DNA from: Moringa oleifera
Taxonomy: Eukaryota > Streptophyta > Magnoliopsida > Brassicales > Moringaceae
Reading direction: 5' to 3'
DNA length: 64,000 nt
Assembly (NCBI GenBank): GCA_021397835.1
Contig: JAJFZO010000469.1
Span: 1,220,080-1,284,079, forward strand
A model generated the notes under the pieces. The model had not been told where the DNA came from, searched no databases, and saw only the letters and a list, made by a program, of their open reading frames with translations. Position numbers and translations under genes: made by a program. Below are positions 22,401 to 35,328 of this stretch, in pieces; the first letter of the stretch is position 1; each line of letters begins with the position of its first letter.

Positions 22401-25400
22401 CACATTCGCTAACTCTATTAAAATACCTGCACCTATTATCATAATCCACTATAATTGGCACACTTCAAAGTACTCAATCATTTATATGAATAAATAGTCT
22501 TTATAATAAAACAATGACAGATGTGGCTCAGCACAGAACAACTCAAACCAGCCCCAGCCCCACGGTGGGGGTAGCTATCAATACCTACAGAGAAAAACAA
22601 AATAATAAAACATGACAACTAGCAAGCAAATCTGTCAGCTGTAGTTCCTACAGTTGTACAGTCAGATGAAGGAAAGTTTCACCAGTTCTGAGTTAAATGT
22701 TAATGTTCTTTTTCCTTTTTCTTCCCCTGACATGACAAACTGAAGAAAGTCAAAACTGAAACTCATAATATCCCTAAGTTTCTATGCCTTTTAGCTACCA
22801 GTTTTGAGACACTTACTAAACTGATCAAACCAAACCAAACCAGTTCTGTTTAGTTTGACTTTCCTTAATATTTACTTAAGTTTTTTTTTTTTTTTCTAGA
22901 TTTTCCTGAACCAGATTTTCACTTGGATCAGGTTGATGATGCAAAAACCATGTAAACCCAAACTGAACCAAATATAAATGATGGTTAAATGAACTACTAA
23001 ATTCCCCTCCCAAAGTAAAAGAGTAGATTCCTTACATGATATTTATACACAAAATGAACTAATATCATACCTTCTTTTACTCATATAAAACTGAGTACAC
23101 AATTCAGGAATCATTTTCATTTTACCATTGAACTCAAAGATTCTTGCCCTCAAAATTTGAAATAAATGTATTATTGATTTGGATTTTACATTTTGGGAAA
23201 TGCACCAGTGTCATGTTTAGATCTTTTTACTTTATTTTGATTTTTTTAAACAGAAAACTATTTTTAAAAAAAAAAAAAGAAAGAAAGAAAAACCCAACCT
23301 AACATGCTTGGATTTTCTTAAACAATTTGGTTTGGTCCTGTTTGAATCTAATTTTAGAGACCTGACCAAAATCTCTCTGGCTTTGCTTCAGTTTCTAAAT
23401 CAAAATGAGCCGAGCAGTGGACACCCCTTGACTAATTTGGACAACCGGATTAAGTATTGAAGCATCCTGAACCACAAAGATGACATTGAAGAAAAAGTTC
23501 AAATCAGTTTCTTTCCCTGCCCCTGACTCGAATTTCAGGAGATAAGTACATGAGACCCATAAAAAGACACTCCATCTTTTTGGTTTACAAGCAAGCTCAT
23601 CTGCAGTCTGTCATTCCACTTGATTTAGAGTGTTAGAGCAGCCCCAACCAAAATCACGAGATTCAAATACAAATGGTAAAAGAGTGGCAAACTCATTTAG
23701 CTTCTTCCTTTATTCTCTTTACGTGTTTAAGGTGTAGCAACAATCAATCACAACCTTCCTATAAGCCTACAACAGAGAAGAGAAACAAAAAGAAATAAAA
23801 GTGTTGCAAAACTACAAGATATTGGAAGGAGAGAATTAGAAAGGGTGCCAGGAGGACCTGGACTCGTTTTTTAATGTTGATGCCGGTAACTTGATCATAT
23901 CTCCAGCTAATGCAACAGAAGAATCACGGCTTCTTGCTGCGTCTAACCCCCTTTTCGATCCATTAACTGGTCCTTCATAAAACTGGAAAGCATCAAATAC
24001 TTTGTAAGGCAACAGGAAAGGCAATCATTTAAAATATGCAAAACAAAGCACTGACAAACCTTTGATTTCATTTCTTTACTAGGGTCCAAGATCCGAGCAA
24101 GTATATCCAAGGTCTGCAAAACAACAACCATTCAGGTCATCATACCAGATTGCCATTTCTTCTGATAAATAACCCAAATTACAGGCATGTATAAAAAAAT
24201 TTTGATGGGCAACATAAATGATATAGGACCTTTTCCATTAAGCTTTCAGAGATCTCTGAGTGCTTAAGAAGATTAACCAAAGGTAAAATAACACCTTCAG
24301 CTTCCATTATCTGGCGAACATCATGGCTGCACAAGAAAGTTAAGAAAAACTTTACTTCCACGTAGAAGATGTCAAACACAGTGAAAATAAAAAAACAGTT
24401 AGGAAATCATCAACCTTAAATAAACTGGAAAATAAATATGACAAAAGGGGAAGTTTCAAGATACTTCAAAGACTGTGCCACGAGGATTGCTGACCAACAT
24501 AGAAGATGGGTTTCCAACATGCATAGTAAGCAACAAGCTGTCAACAACTTAACTCATTCACACAAACAGACATGAACATGCAATGTGCCCATATACTCAC
24601 ACAGAAATATTAAGACAGGGTGACATATTAACCCAAGGTTAAGCCAATCCCTCAAGCCCTATAAGGACCAAGCTTTCCACAGTACTAGTAGGAAGTGACC
24701 ATCCATCTTGTTAATTGCCAAAGGAACAAGAAAGATAAGCTTGTCCCATGGATCCACAAATAACAACCAGGAAAATTATATCCATTTGATAACATTATAA
24801 AGCAAATAGAAAACCTTTTTATCTCCTACCAGCCCAAAGGCCATGTGAAAACTCTTGCCTCAGCACCTTAAACCATGGTAATGGGTATGACAGTGATTCA
24901 TTAATCTGGAATGGCATGTCAAAAGCTACATGTAGAGACTACAACCATTGCTGGCAAATATCAATAAGCAGCACTTACAAGAATAAAAAGAAGAAGAGCA
25001 GAAAGAAAAACAACACCTAGTCTGCAATACCATTTCCCCATTCAAAACTGCGCACACTTCTTAACTGTGATGGAAAGATAGAGATCATAGTACCTGATAG
25101 ACAATCTCTCTAAAGCACGAATTACAGCCAGTGTGACACCATCATTGTTATGGTCTAAAAGGCCAACCAAAAGGTTGATAGATCCAGCTTCCTTGAATGA
25201 AACTCGCATATGCTCATTGATAGATGCATCGGCAATTGCCTCTGCAGCCCTTATTATCGCCCTTTTATCTTCAAGTCCAAGAATTAAAACTAATCGAGCC
25301 ACACCATCCCTCCATGGCAGAAGAGTACGTCGCTTAACAGTCAATTCAGATTGAGAGTTTCTTTCATCTTCAAATTCTATTGCTCCAATACGTGCAAGAA

Positions 25401-28400
25401 ATTGTTGTTGCGTCCGTCCAACTATTGCATTCATCTTGGCTTCCTCCATGTCAGCACTCTTGTCAACATTTAATCCAAGGAGCAATTCAGAGGCACCAAA
25501 TCTAGAAGGACCTTTCCAAGTCTGCTCAATCTCAGTACCATCTGGTAGACTGGGCCATGAGTACAAACTAGGCTTGAACGACTTATAGGCGGCTGCACCA
25601 ACCAAGGGCACAGGAACAAGACCCTCCTCTATGACAAGAATTCGATAGTATTCATTATTCAAGAGTTCCAATAATGCATTTCTTGCTTCCTTTCGGAGCA
25701 CTTTAGATCCTTCTACATCATTTTTTAAGATTTTTGCCTGCATTCAGTACCCAAGGCAGTTAGAATGCTGAAATGCCTTAATCAACCATCTAAGTAGGAC
25801 ATTAGGATATCACATTAAAATGAAGAGCTTCACTTTCCTTCAATGTGTGATTTCTCTATGAAGCCATGCAAATCTTGATCATAATCATCGCAAATGGAGG
25901 AACTCACATCAAAAGGAAACATGCCCAATAATGTGCTTTGTAGAATCCAATCAAAAGAACTTTAATGTCAACGTAATTGTTGATCTCAAAATATAAGATT
26001 TAGCATAGACGATTACTATGTAGAAGCAATGAAACTGATGATATGAGGAGACAGAATTCTCAATTGAATAAGAAGCTATCTAATGATAATAATGTCAGAT
26101 TTGTAACATAAACATCCAGTTAATAGCTTTCCAGAAATTTGCTACAAGACACATTCTAAGCAATAAATGAAGACCATTCAGATTGGTAACAGAATATTAA
26201 TGGTGCTTCTACTCGCACCAGCCTCCAAAGATATAACATATACAGGAAATTCTATCATAACTAAGCTATAGAAGAAAAGAACGATGTAAAATCTCATGTA
26301 ACATGGTTCCCCCCCCCCCCCTCCCTTCTTTTATCAGTAACAAAATACCATTTATATTAATTACAAATGACCCGACTTAATTAAAAAAAAAAGGGTGTAA
26401 TTTGCAAATTAGAAACGGAGAAGGCTTATGACTAAGTGGCTTGGGATTTCGTGCTCTATATATGGAAGAGAGTAAGCAGCGGGAAGTGATGGTATAATTG
26501 GATCAAGAGATGCATCTCTATCGCAACGTCCTCTATGTTGGTAAATGGAAGTCCTTCAAAATCTTTAAAGCATCTATAAGCTTAGACAAGGGGATCCATT
26601 ATCTCCACAACTGTTCATCTTAGTGATGGAAGCTCTTGACAAATTGCTAGTTAAAGCGGTGCAAAGTGAACTCATGTGAGGCTCTAGAGTGGGGAGGTCA
26701 TGGTCGAAAATTGAGATGATACATATTTTATTTGGTGATGCGATAATTTTTCTGTGAAGTGGAGGAAGAGTATATGATTAACTTGAAGAGTGTTCTTTGC
26801 TTTGAAGCGCTATCCGGCTTGAAAGATCAACTTGGGAAAAAGAGAACTCTTTCCAATAAATGAAGGGCCAGATGATAATCCACTTGCTAGAGTATTGGGA
26901 TTCAAATTAGGGACATTACCTATTCAGTATCTAAGGCTAACCTTGGGAGTCAAATTCAAGGAGGTAACAATATGGAATCCAATGGTTGAAAGATTTGGGA
27001 AGAAACTTGTGGAATGGAAGAGACAGGGGGAAGAGTAACATTAATAAGAAGCACGAAGCACTCTTTCTACTCTTCGAGCATATTTTATGTTATTGTTCCC
27101 AATACCAAGAATGATAATACCAAAAATTAGACCAATTGCAATGGTGGCATCTATGGGTAGTTTGAGTGATGAGTTCAAATATCATCTTGTGAGGTGAGAG
27201 ATTGTTAGCCAATCAGTTTACAAAGAGGGACTTGGGATTAAATCTCTTCACTTTTTTAATAAGACTCTCTTAAGGAAATGGCTTTGTGGTTTATGGTAGA
27301 AAAAGGAAGTCTTCGGAGAAGGATAATGGAAACCATATACGGGGTAGAGGGAGGAGGTTGGATGATAATTGTGATTAGAGATAACTAAGGTACAAGGGTA
27401 TGGACAAACTATTAGAAAGTGTGAGGAGGAGTTCAAACCATAAACAGGGCTTCAAATTGGGAGGGGCAACTCCATTACATTTCTGCACGAACATTGGTGG
27501 CGAATACGCCTCCCAAGGAAGCTTTTCCAAGCATTCATTGGCTCACTTGCAATAAGAACGCTTGGGTGAGCGACTATATCTCATTACAAGGAGGTAAAAT
27601 ATCATAGGAAGTGGGATTTTGGAGGGAAGCGCATGGTTGGGAGGTTGGGTGTTTAGGCAGTTTTTTGAGCATATCTATACTCAAAATCCAAATCTAAGCA
27701 GAAAGGATTCAGCATTTTGGAGGGGAGAAAAGAGGAAAAAGTTTTCAGTGAAATCCTTCTTTAAGGGGATAGCGGTTGCTCAAGCGAATGAGGAGGAGAG
27801 ATGGTTGCATTGGAAATGTTTGGAAGGTGAGTGCACCCCCGAAGGTGGCTTTTTTCGCATGGGGGGCAGCTTGGGCACACCCCTAACTCTTGACCAAAAA
27901 AAAAAAAAAAAGAACCTCTCTAACCAGCATGTGTTTCTTGTGCAAAGACCAGTTTGAGTCAGTGAACCACTTGTTGATTTGGTGTAAGTAGTCTAGGCAA
28001 GAATGGGAGGATGTCCTGACTTTATTGGGTCAAGACTGTGCAGTGTCGGGATCTATGGCTTCTGAAATTAATGCTCATTGGGGTGGGTGGGGGGTGTTAC
28101 CCAAGCTTACATTTGATTGCCCTATTTGTTTTTTGGTTGGCATGGAAGGAGAGGATATGGAAGGTTTTGAAGGGTGGAAACACCTCCTACAGTATTTAGC
28201 GAAATGGCCTCATACTCTACAGCTTTGGGTCACGAGGATCTGCAAATGAGAGGAATTTGTAGAGCTTAAAGGAGTCCTTATCTCTAAGTAGTATTTAGCG
28301 AAATGGCCTCATACTCTACAGCTTTGGGTCACGAGGATCTGCAAATGAGAGGAATTTGTAGAGCTTAAAGGAGTCCTTATCTCTAAGTAGTATCTAAATA

Positions 28401-31400
28401 TATGTACACGAGTGGTACCCCCTTAGTGACTTAAGATTAATATAACTATAATATTTTGTTTCTGATTAAAAAAAAAATAGGAATGACACCAAGGGAGTGC
28501 ATCCCATATAAATACATTATTAATTACTTGAGGCAAAGACTTCTGCAAGTCTTTTTCAAAAATCAGAACATAATCCTGCTCATTTACAAGAAAATCTCCC
28601 ATTACCAATGATTTTAAAAATTTACTGCACCCATCCTTAAGAGTATAAGAAGAGGTGTCTCCACCCATTCAGGAGCTCTCTTGTTCCTCCCCCCACACCA
28701 TCCAAAAGATGAGAAGAGGCATCAATGCCATAATCTTGCTCTTGTAGTTGGATATGTGAAAACCTTCCCAAGCTCTAATTCAGCAGCCACTGAGCTAGAT
28801 ACCATCCAATTATGTTCCAAGAAGGCCAGAACACCCTCCTGAATGTGTTAAGAGCATCCAAATCAAATCAAGATGTGATTGACCGTCTCCTCTTGCTCTT
28901 TACACCACCAAAAAAACAAAAAACAAAAAGAAAAAACAACTACTAAACCAGAATTTGTCCTCTTTTCCATAAGTTATCAATGTTAAAAGTTTGACCTAAG
29001 CTGCTTCCCATGCAAAGAAGCCCACCTTGGGAGAAGCTCCCACCTTCCTAATCAACTCCCACGGCATCCACTCCATGTCCTACCTCTGCTGAGTATCTTC
29101 AATTGCCCAGAAGAAAGATTTGACGGTACTCAATCTAACACGGTTTACAGAGCAGAATCATCACATACATGCTGACAATCTGGCTTTGCCCTCACAATCC
29201 CCCCCTCCCCAACCTGTTCTCAACATGAGACCTTGTGCTTTGCAACACGAGACCTTGTGCTTTGCAGCATGAGACTTTTGTCCTAGAAAAGACATATTAC
29301 GTAACTGGCACTTTATTTCAGAATACATTGCATATGATGCATGTGAGTTAAGTTTAAAGTTTCAAAAGGAGCATTTTGTGAAATAAAGAAGAAAATTTCA
29401 CCGCACATGGATAACCATCACTACGAATATGCATTATTAAAATAATTTTAGAGGCATAACTTTTACTTCGATAGAGGAAAATAAATAAATTAACAGTATA
29501 AACCTTGTAAAGTGTCACATCACAAAAGATAAGGTTCAGGGTAAAAACAAGTCAAACTACAATGGGTAAACATCTATCTTCATATTAAACTTTGCCAAAA
29601 CAAGATGAAGAAACTTATATAAGCAAGAGTAATCTGTTATTCTATCCTTTCTTTTCTCTTGTTAACTTTGGAAAACTAGTTGTTCTTGTTAGTTCAAGCA
29701 AATCATTATACTTCCAATAGTATTTAAGTTTGAAAATAGAATTTGATTTGAAAATCATACTTTTCATAACAAAGGGGATATAGGACCATTACCAATCTTG
29801 GAATAACACCAGCTTCAACCATTATCTTGTGATTAGAGGGGCTCAACGCCAAGTTTGCTAAAACTCCCCCAGCTGCTTCCATCACTTTTATGTTCTTGTC
29901 AGCCAAGGCTTTAACAAGTAACGGCAGGGTATCAATGTTGGCAATTTTTATTCTGAGCTTCTCATCTACTGACAGGTTCCACAATGTACTTATACTTTGT
30001 TCCTTCACCTGAAAAAAGCAAGTTCAGGATATGCCTCATTTTTCTACAACTACAAAATCCATGAAAAATTTATCCTAAAGGTGAAATACCTCTCTCATAC
30101 CTCAGAAGTCAGGGAAGGTCGACTCAGCAAACCAGTTATCTCTTCCACTGCTCCACTTTCTGCTACTGAAACTCTATACAAATTCACTGAAGATATTGAC
30201 CGTAAAAGGCCTCCAGCTGCTTCACATGTAGCACTAGACTCTGACTTAAGAAGGTTAATGGTAAGATTTAGGCAGCCATGATGCTGCATAATGGTATCAA
30301 TGCACTTCTTTCCACCAAGGGAATATTTCCAAAGAGCCACTATTGCCTGTTCTCTATCAAGGGGATCATGGTCTAACCCAAGCATCCGAACAAACAAGGG
30401 CACATAACTGTCACCAAAACTGGAAGAACTACCACTTAATCTCTCAGCATCCTGCAATTTACGTGACAGACTGCATCACTGCGTTAAGCTTAAGCTGAAA
30501 GCATTATCAACCTCAATAAATGGAAGGGGAAGAAAAATTAGATAACATATTAATTATTAGTACAGAAAATATATTTACCTTTTCTTTCTTTCAAGAAGGT
30601 AGTGAAAGAAATGAGACATGGATATATATTTTATCAGAAAATGAGATAAGCATATTATGTCAAATATCTTTCTTCCTTTTAGGAGGCTGGGGGGGAATCA
30701 AATTAACATTTGCTTTGCATGAAGCAAGCACACTGGAAAGGATAACTGCTCAAGAAATGAAGAAAAGAGATAAGTAGCCATGTTAAAGACTTTAAGATCC
30801 TTCTCAAAAGTTTTAGCTCATTACTAGAGGTGAACAACTGACCACGAAGGAGGGATGACTAAGGGTATAAAAGCAGATGATATCACAGCTCCTAGCTCCC
30901 CCAACTTGCATAACTGGAAGAGTACTCGATCTGCATGCAAATATGGACGAGAACCTAACAAAAATCTACAGCATACCCAAGGGCTGGCACGACACCAGAT
31001 GCACTGTTTGCATGAATTGACTCTGGATGGCTAAGTCCTCAAATTGGGTCTAAGCTAATATAACTAACATTAAACCAAGTCCAACGGTCTTTTTTAAATA
31101 AGTGAGATATTGCATTGAAAAACTTTCTCTTTTCAAGCACAACCGCCAGATACACTAAGCAGCTTTGATATTTTTTTGCTTTTTTGACCAAACATCAACT
31201 TTGGACTGCGCTAATTTTATTAACAAGCTTTGGCCATGTTCACCAAAGGAGTTGTTGCCGTAGAAGATGAAAAAGACCAGAAACCCATAACATAATTCAA
31301 GCAATAAAGCCTTACTTAGTCCTTGGAAATTCGAGCAAATTGTTAACATGGGCACCATCATAAATGATTAACAGGAAATGCACCTTGAAAGAAACATTTT

Positions 31401-31807
31401 CCCAGTCCAGTATTTTGCTCCGAGTAATTTCATTAGGGAAAACAAAACAAAAAAGAAAAAGTCTCCAGAATAAAGAAAGCCGACAATCAGCACGACTGGT
31501 ATGGGAAAAAAGGGGAACTAGGCCTTACAGGAGCAGCAGACTCTTGTGGGGTAGCATCAATGGCACCACCACCATCACCACCGACCGCAGCAAGGACTGC
31601 ACGGACAGAGAATGACTTGTGCTTGAAAAAGTTACCATAATAATAATTTTGGTGAAATATGGTTGAATATGAAGAGGATTCTGGTCTTCTTCTGCAGGGT
31701 TTCGCGGTATTAACTGTGACGAATGTCACTTGAGTGCTCGGCACAATGTTTTGATGACAAGGAAGCTTGATGATAGCGATGCAAGTTGGGATAGTAGACG
31801 AGAACAT
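19411..31807 (-). CDS. Plastid-targeted armadillo (ARM) repeat protein, At1g23180-like
   Basis: Nine exons read on the minus strand: 31807-31529, 30451-30101, 30008-29793, 25737-25094, 24326-24230, 24113-24060, 23982-about 23858, 21701-21465, 20048-19411 (stop TGA). All splice sites are GT-AG and in phase except exon 7 to 8 (see finding). The product is about 880 residues. Residues 1 to about 70 are Ser/Thr/Arg-rich with almost no acid, ending in SVRAVLAAVGG, a chloroplast-type transit peptide. The body consists of helical ARM units, e.g. ALADKNIKVMEAAGGVLANL in exon 3 and AIEAGLAILYNLSMDSENHS in exon 9. The terminal segment is RALRLLRTLPS. Family function is unknown; ARM repeats bind protein partners. 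From memory the closest Arabidopsis gene is At1g23180. Confidence 0.85.
21047..21065 (+). repeat. C19 homopolymer in ARM-gene intron
   Basis: Nineteen consecutive C in the intron between exons 8 and 9. A second C13 run lies at 26309-26321. Confidence 0.9.
22770..23440. repeat. Possible fold-back non-autonomous element in an ARM-gene intron
   Basis: Inverted ACCAAACCAAACC (near 22830) and TTTGGTTTGGTCCTG (near 23325) flank a T/A-rich centre, and the right end reads GTGGACACCCCTTG. Sequences of this style occur in plant MITE-like repeats. The ends and target duplications are not resolved. Confidence 0.35.
26395..28477 (+). mobile_element. LINE 3' fragment inserted in intron 3 of the ARM gene
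   Basis: On the + strand, opposite to the host gene, the pieces LRQGDPLSPQLFILVMEALD (26590-26650), HILFGDAIIF (degenerate FADD box), EALSGLK, then KLGTLPIQYLRLTLG, FSVKSFF and FESVNHLLIWC appear in the order of a plant L1 RT C-terminus plus zinc-finger end. It stops in a short A run at about 28467-28477, a LINE tail. It is truncated at the 5' side and full of stops. Confidence 0.85.
28191..28388 (+). repeat. 99-bp perfect or near-perfect tandem duplication
   Basis: The block starting AGTATTTAGCGAAATGGCC occurs at 28191 and again at 28290. Reading the two copies side by side I see no difference. It lies at the 3' end of the + strand LINE fragment, so it arose after or during that insertion. 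Confidence 0.92.
28478..29150 (-). mobile_element. Second LINE 3' fragment, opposite orientation
   Basis: Minus-strand reading from about 29150 downward gives FSVKSFFWAIED-like, KVGASPKVGFFAWEAA and WWCKEQEETVNHILI pieces, which is the LINE zinc-finger segment. It continues into GGRNKRAPEW and a short tail region meeting the tail of the + strand copy. The two LINE 3' ends are thus tail to tail. Confidence 0.7.
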
Positions 31808-32079
31808 CTTTGTGTCCTAAAACAGAGAAGAAAAAGGAATTTGAGGCAGAGTTTTGAGGCTTTTGGGTTTTTGGGTAGTGTACTGTTATTTCCAGCTTTT
31901 CTGTACAAGAACAGTGTACAGTTTCTCCCGCGGCGGAGAAGTTATTCGGGGCATTCCTCTGTGGACTGGATGGCGAATTTTCTGGCAACAGTTTGGATTT
32001 CTTCCTTTTTTTTCTTTTTTCTTTTTTTAAATTAGCCAGATGTATGGAAAGATCTGAAAGAAGGGGAAACATTAATAAA

Positions 32080-33400
32080 TGGTATTTGTAATTTTTATAA
32101 TATCTTCAAGAATATGTTCTGAACTGAATTAAGACAGGAGCTGCTAATTTCAATTTTGTGGCTATTTTTTAATATACTTTGAAATTTGAGCAAAAAATTT
32201 TATTAATTTAAATTGTGTTAAATTTTTAAAAAAATTAATTAATTAAATTAATAATTATATTTTTTTAATTTTTATATTAGCATTTTGAATCACAAATAGG
32301 CTTATTTTCCATATTGTTATCACTGAGTGAGATGGATTTCTTAGGTTTGCATGGTATCGTGTTGGTAGTTATAAAAAGTTAAAGAATATTTTTTTTATTA
32401 AAATATTTAAATTTTTTTAAAATTTAAATAAATTTGATTAAAAATCATCTTTTTAAAATTTTTTAATAATATAAATTTCAAATATAATAATCAAAAAAAA
32501 TTGAAATATTTTCATAATAATAATTTAAATATTTATATATAATTTTAAATTAAAATTCATTTAAAAAATCATAATTTGAATATTAAATTATTACAAATAA
32601 ATATAAAAAAATCTTGAATTTAACACGTTTTTCAATTTGAACTCTGTGCTTTAATTTAATTTTATTTTATTTTAAAAATGTCAATTTAATTTAAATTAAA
32701 TTAAATTAATTTTAAAAAATTTTAAAAAATAAAATTAAAATATTTAAATAAATAATTTAAACAAATTTATATTTTATTTTAAATCAATAGTTTATATGTT
32801 TAAATAGTTTGTTCAAAGGTTATTTTTTATGAATTTTTTAAATTTTTTGTAACATAAAAAAATTAATAATCAAAAAATTTTAATTTTTTCATGATATTAG
32901 TTTGAATTTTTTTATATCAGTGTAAAATTTAATTCAAAAATTATTATGTAAGATTTTTGATTTAAATATTTTTAATTTTTAAAATTTTTATATGATTTAA
33001 ATTGAATTGAATTAAAAAACTAAATACAAAATTAAATCAAATTGAAGTTTAAAATTAAAATTAAAAAGAGAATATTATTCAAGAATTTTATTTACATTTA
33101 TTTTTAAATTTATTGATAAGATTAAATTTAAAATTAATGTAAAAACTTATTAAAAATAAGAATTTATTGTAAGAGGGTGAATATATGTCATTTACCTTTA
33201 TATTAATTATTTTAATTCTGGGAGCTAATCAAATATTATTTCTTACAAATGGTTATCAATTGAGTAACATTTTTGTTAAATATGAAAAAAAAATCTTTAA
33301 ATTTTAATGTGCAAAGGAAAGAAAACATAAGATTAGGAAAAAAAAAAGAAAATAAAGAGTTTGATTTTATAAATTTACAACCAGTTTTTTAAAAGGAAAA
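32080..33400. other. AT-rich intergenic DNA between ARM gene and ndhL
   Basis: Over 1.3 kb of A/T runs without a reading frame. It contains a copy of the dispersed AT-rich repeat with a TTTGAATTTTTTTATAT-like core near 32890-32920. The two genes flanking it are divergently transcribed, so their promoters lie at its two ends. Confidence 0.5.
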
Positions 33401-33493
33401 AAAAATCACTAATGAAGCCTTTCATACTCCTCTCGCGCCAAATAGAGCACAAGTCCCTGATATTACCTTGTGGTAGTCTTTGAAACAAATGGA

Positions 33494-33505
33494 TGCCACG
33501 TGGCA
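33494..33505. promoter_or_regulatory. Palindromic G-box upstream of ndhL, with nearby I-box
   Basis: TGCCACGTGGCA is a perfect 12-bp palindrome around a CACGTG core, about 135 bases before the ndhL start codon. A GATAA (I-box type) follows at about 33528. G-box plus I-box is the classic arrangement of light-responsive nuclear photosynthesis genes, which fits a chloroplast NDH subunit. The sequence is clear; use in vivo is inferred. Confidence 0.6.
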
Positions 33506-33637
33506 TATCCACAACATTTGCGGATTTTGATAAATCTAGAATTCATTTTCCGGCCTGAAACTCCGTAATCCATCCTCTTTCCATGAAACCAAACACTCGG
33601 GAAGGATAAGGAAATACAGCAAAAACAGAGCTCTAAC

Positions 33638-34730
33638 ATGAGCTGCTCCCTCTGCGTCCATATCCCAAAGGCCTTGCCTTCTCTTTCACCTTCTCACCGC
33701 AAAACTCCTCTCTGCATCATCTCCAAACACAAACCAATTCTCCAATCCAAGGTCGGTAAGGTAAAACTTTCTCTCCCTCTCAGCTGTCTCTTTTCTTTGT
33801 GGCTTCAACGAGAAGTTCGATCTCTTTTAGGAAAAGCATTAGAACAATTGCTTTTCGGTTTCACTTGTCCTTTTGGCATGCTAGAAATTCGAGAGGATTG
33901 GCTTGAAGGTTAATGAGTGCTTTGATGCAAAAAAGTCGAGTTTAGCAATACCAGTTGGTGTCCTATTGGCCACTGTAAGATGAATTCATCTTTTCATGTT
34001 GTTTGAATAATCGTATTGGATTTAAATCTGACGAGAGAAGTTGATTATCAGCTTGAGCAACCAGCATTAGCTGTTACAGGAGTGAACAATGAGCCAGACC
34101 TCACTGCCGTTCTGATCCAATTGGGACTTGTGGCCTTCTGGTACTTCCTCATCATGCCAGTGAGTGATTTCCATTAAATTCTTCAATACTTTTTTTCTGT
34201 TGTTTTTGTTGAATGTTTTAGTGTGATTGTGGTTTGGGGTGACTGGCAGCCCATCATCATGAACTGGCTTAGGATAAGATGGTACAGAAGAAACCTGTTG
34301 GAGATGTATTTGCAGTTCATGTGTGTCTTCTTGTTCTTTCCCGGGTCAGTCCCCACTTCTCTTCACTTTCAATTACTTCTTTTGAATGACATCTAAAGCC
34401 TAGAATTTGGTCCAAAAAAAAAGGAAAACAATATCTTGAATTACTCAGATGAGCCGAAGTTCTTAATCTTTTCTTAATTCCTTCAAAGCTTTAACAATTT
34501 GAATTTAATTGCTATCTTTTAGTTAAGAAAAGGGAAAGAATACTTTGGCTGATCTTCTTTATCTCCTATTGTTTCTGTGCAGAGTGTTGGTTTGGGCACC
34601 ATTTCTGAACTTCAGGAAGTTTCCAAGGGATCCATCGATGAAGTACCCATGGGACACACCTAAAGATCCTTCCAAAATCAAAAACGATTACTTGAAGTAT
34701 CCCTTCGCGGAACCTGATGATTATGCATGA
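33638..34730 (+). CDS. ndhL: NAD(P)H dehydrogenase-like complex subunit L, chloroplastic (NdhL/CRR23)
   Basis: Five exons: 33638 to 33760 (or 33751), about 33885-33974, 34052-34159, 34250-34344, 34583-34730. The product is about 187 residues, near the family's usual length. It starts with a Ser/Lys/Pro-rich transit peptide. The mature part begins around LEQPALAVTG and has two membrane segments: one around LIQLGLVAFWYFLIM ending in PPIIMNWLRIRWY, the other CVFLFFPGVLVWAPFL. It ends in KYPWDTP and KYPFAEPDDYA, hallmark NdhL endings. NdhL is a membrane subunit of subcomplex A of the thylakoid NDH-1-like complex, needed for cyclic electron flow around photosystem I. Exon 1 end and exon 2 start have alternative in-phase sites. 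All other junctions are GT-AG and in phase. Confidence 0.92.
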
Positions 34731-35328
34731 ATGAAATTCCATATTGAGCCTCATTTGAGAGTCCTCAGTTTTTCATCTTCACTGAAATTTGCACATTACT
34801 TTGTATTATATAACATAGAGAAGTTGTAGAGGCTCTTTCTACATAGAAGCACATGATCATGAGATTATTCCATGCAATGCTTATATGCATTAACTGATTC
34901 AAGAGTCCCCTTGAACTCAAGCTCATTAGAGGATAAAAAGGATTGAAACTTGATGAATGGGAAAGAAAATTTTGACATTTGTCAGGGCTTTTATTTAAAA
35001 CTTCATTTGTCAAGACATTCAAATAGTTTTCGCAAATCTACAAAATTCATGACATTAAATAATACCTGATACACTTGATAAATAAACAGATCTCTGTCAC
35101 ATGATTTTCTTCATTTTCTCAAGAAAAAGCAAGCTTCTCAAGAAATTCAACAGCTTGTATCCTGGTTGTGTAAGTCATTCAATCATCTCCCCCTAAGTAC
35201 TCTAATCAAAAGATTTCCTTTTCTCCAATGTGGTCAGAATCAGAAGTTCAAAGGGAGGAAAGCTCTACTAATCTAACATGAAGTGGTGCTTTGCACCAGT
35301 AGTTGCCTGTATGCATTGAATACCGTCC
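34731..35328. other. Convergent 3' intergenic space between ndhL and TMEM214-like gene
   Basis: About 600 bases between two converging genes, presumably holding both 3'UTRs. No additional reading frame or RNA gene is seen. Confidence 0.5.

Noticed and set aside
31710..32072. Alternative first-exon frames of the ARM gene on the minus strand
   Set aside because: They are in other frames than the exon that splices in phase; the chosen start gives a normal transit peptide.
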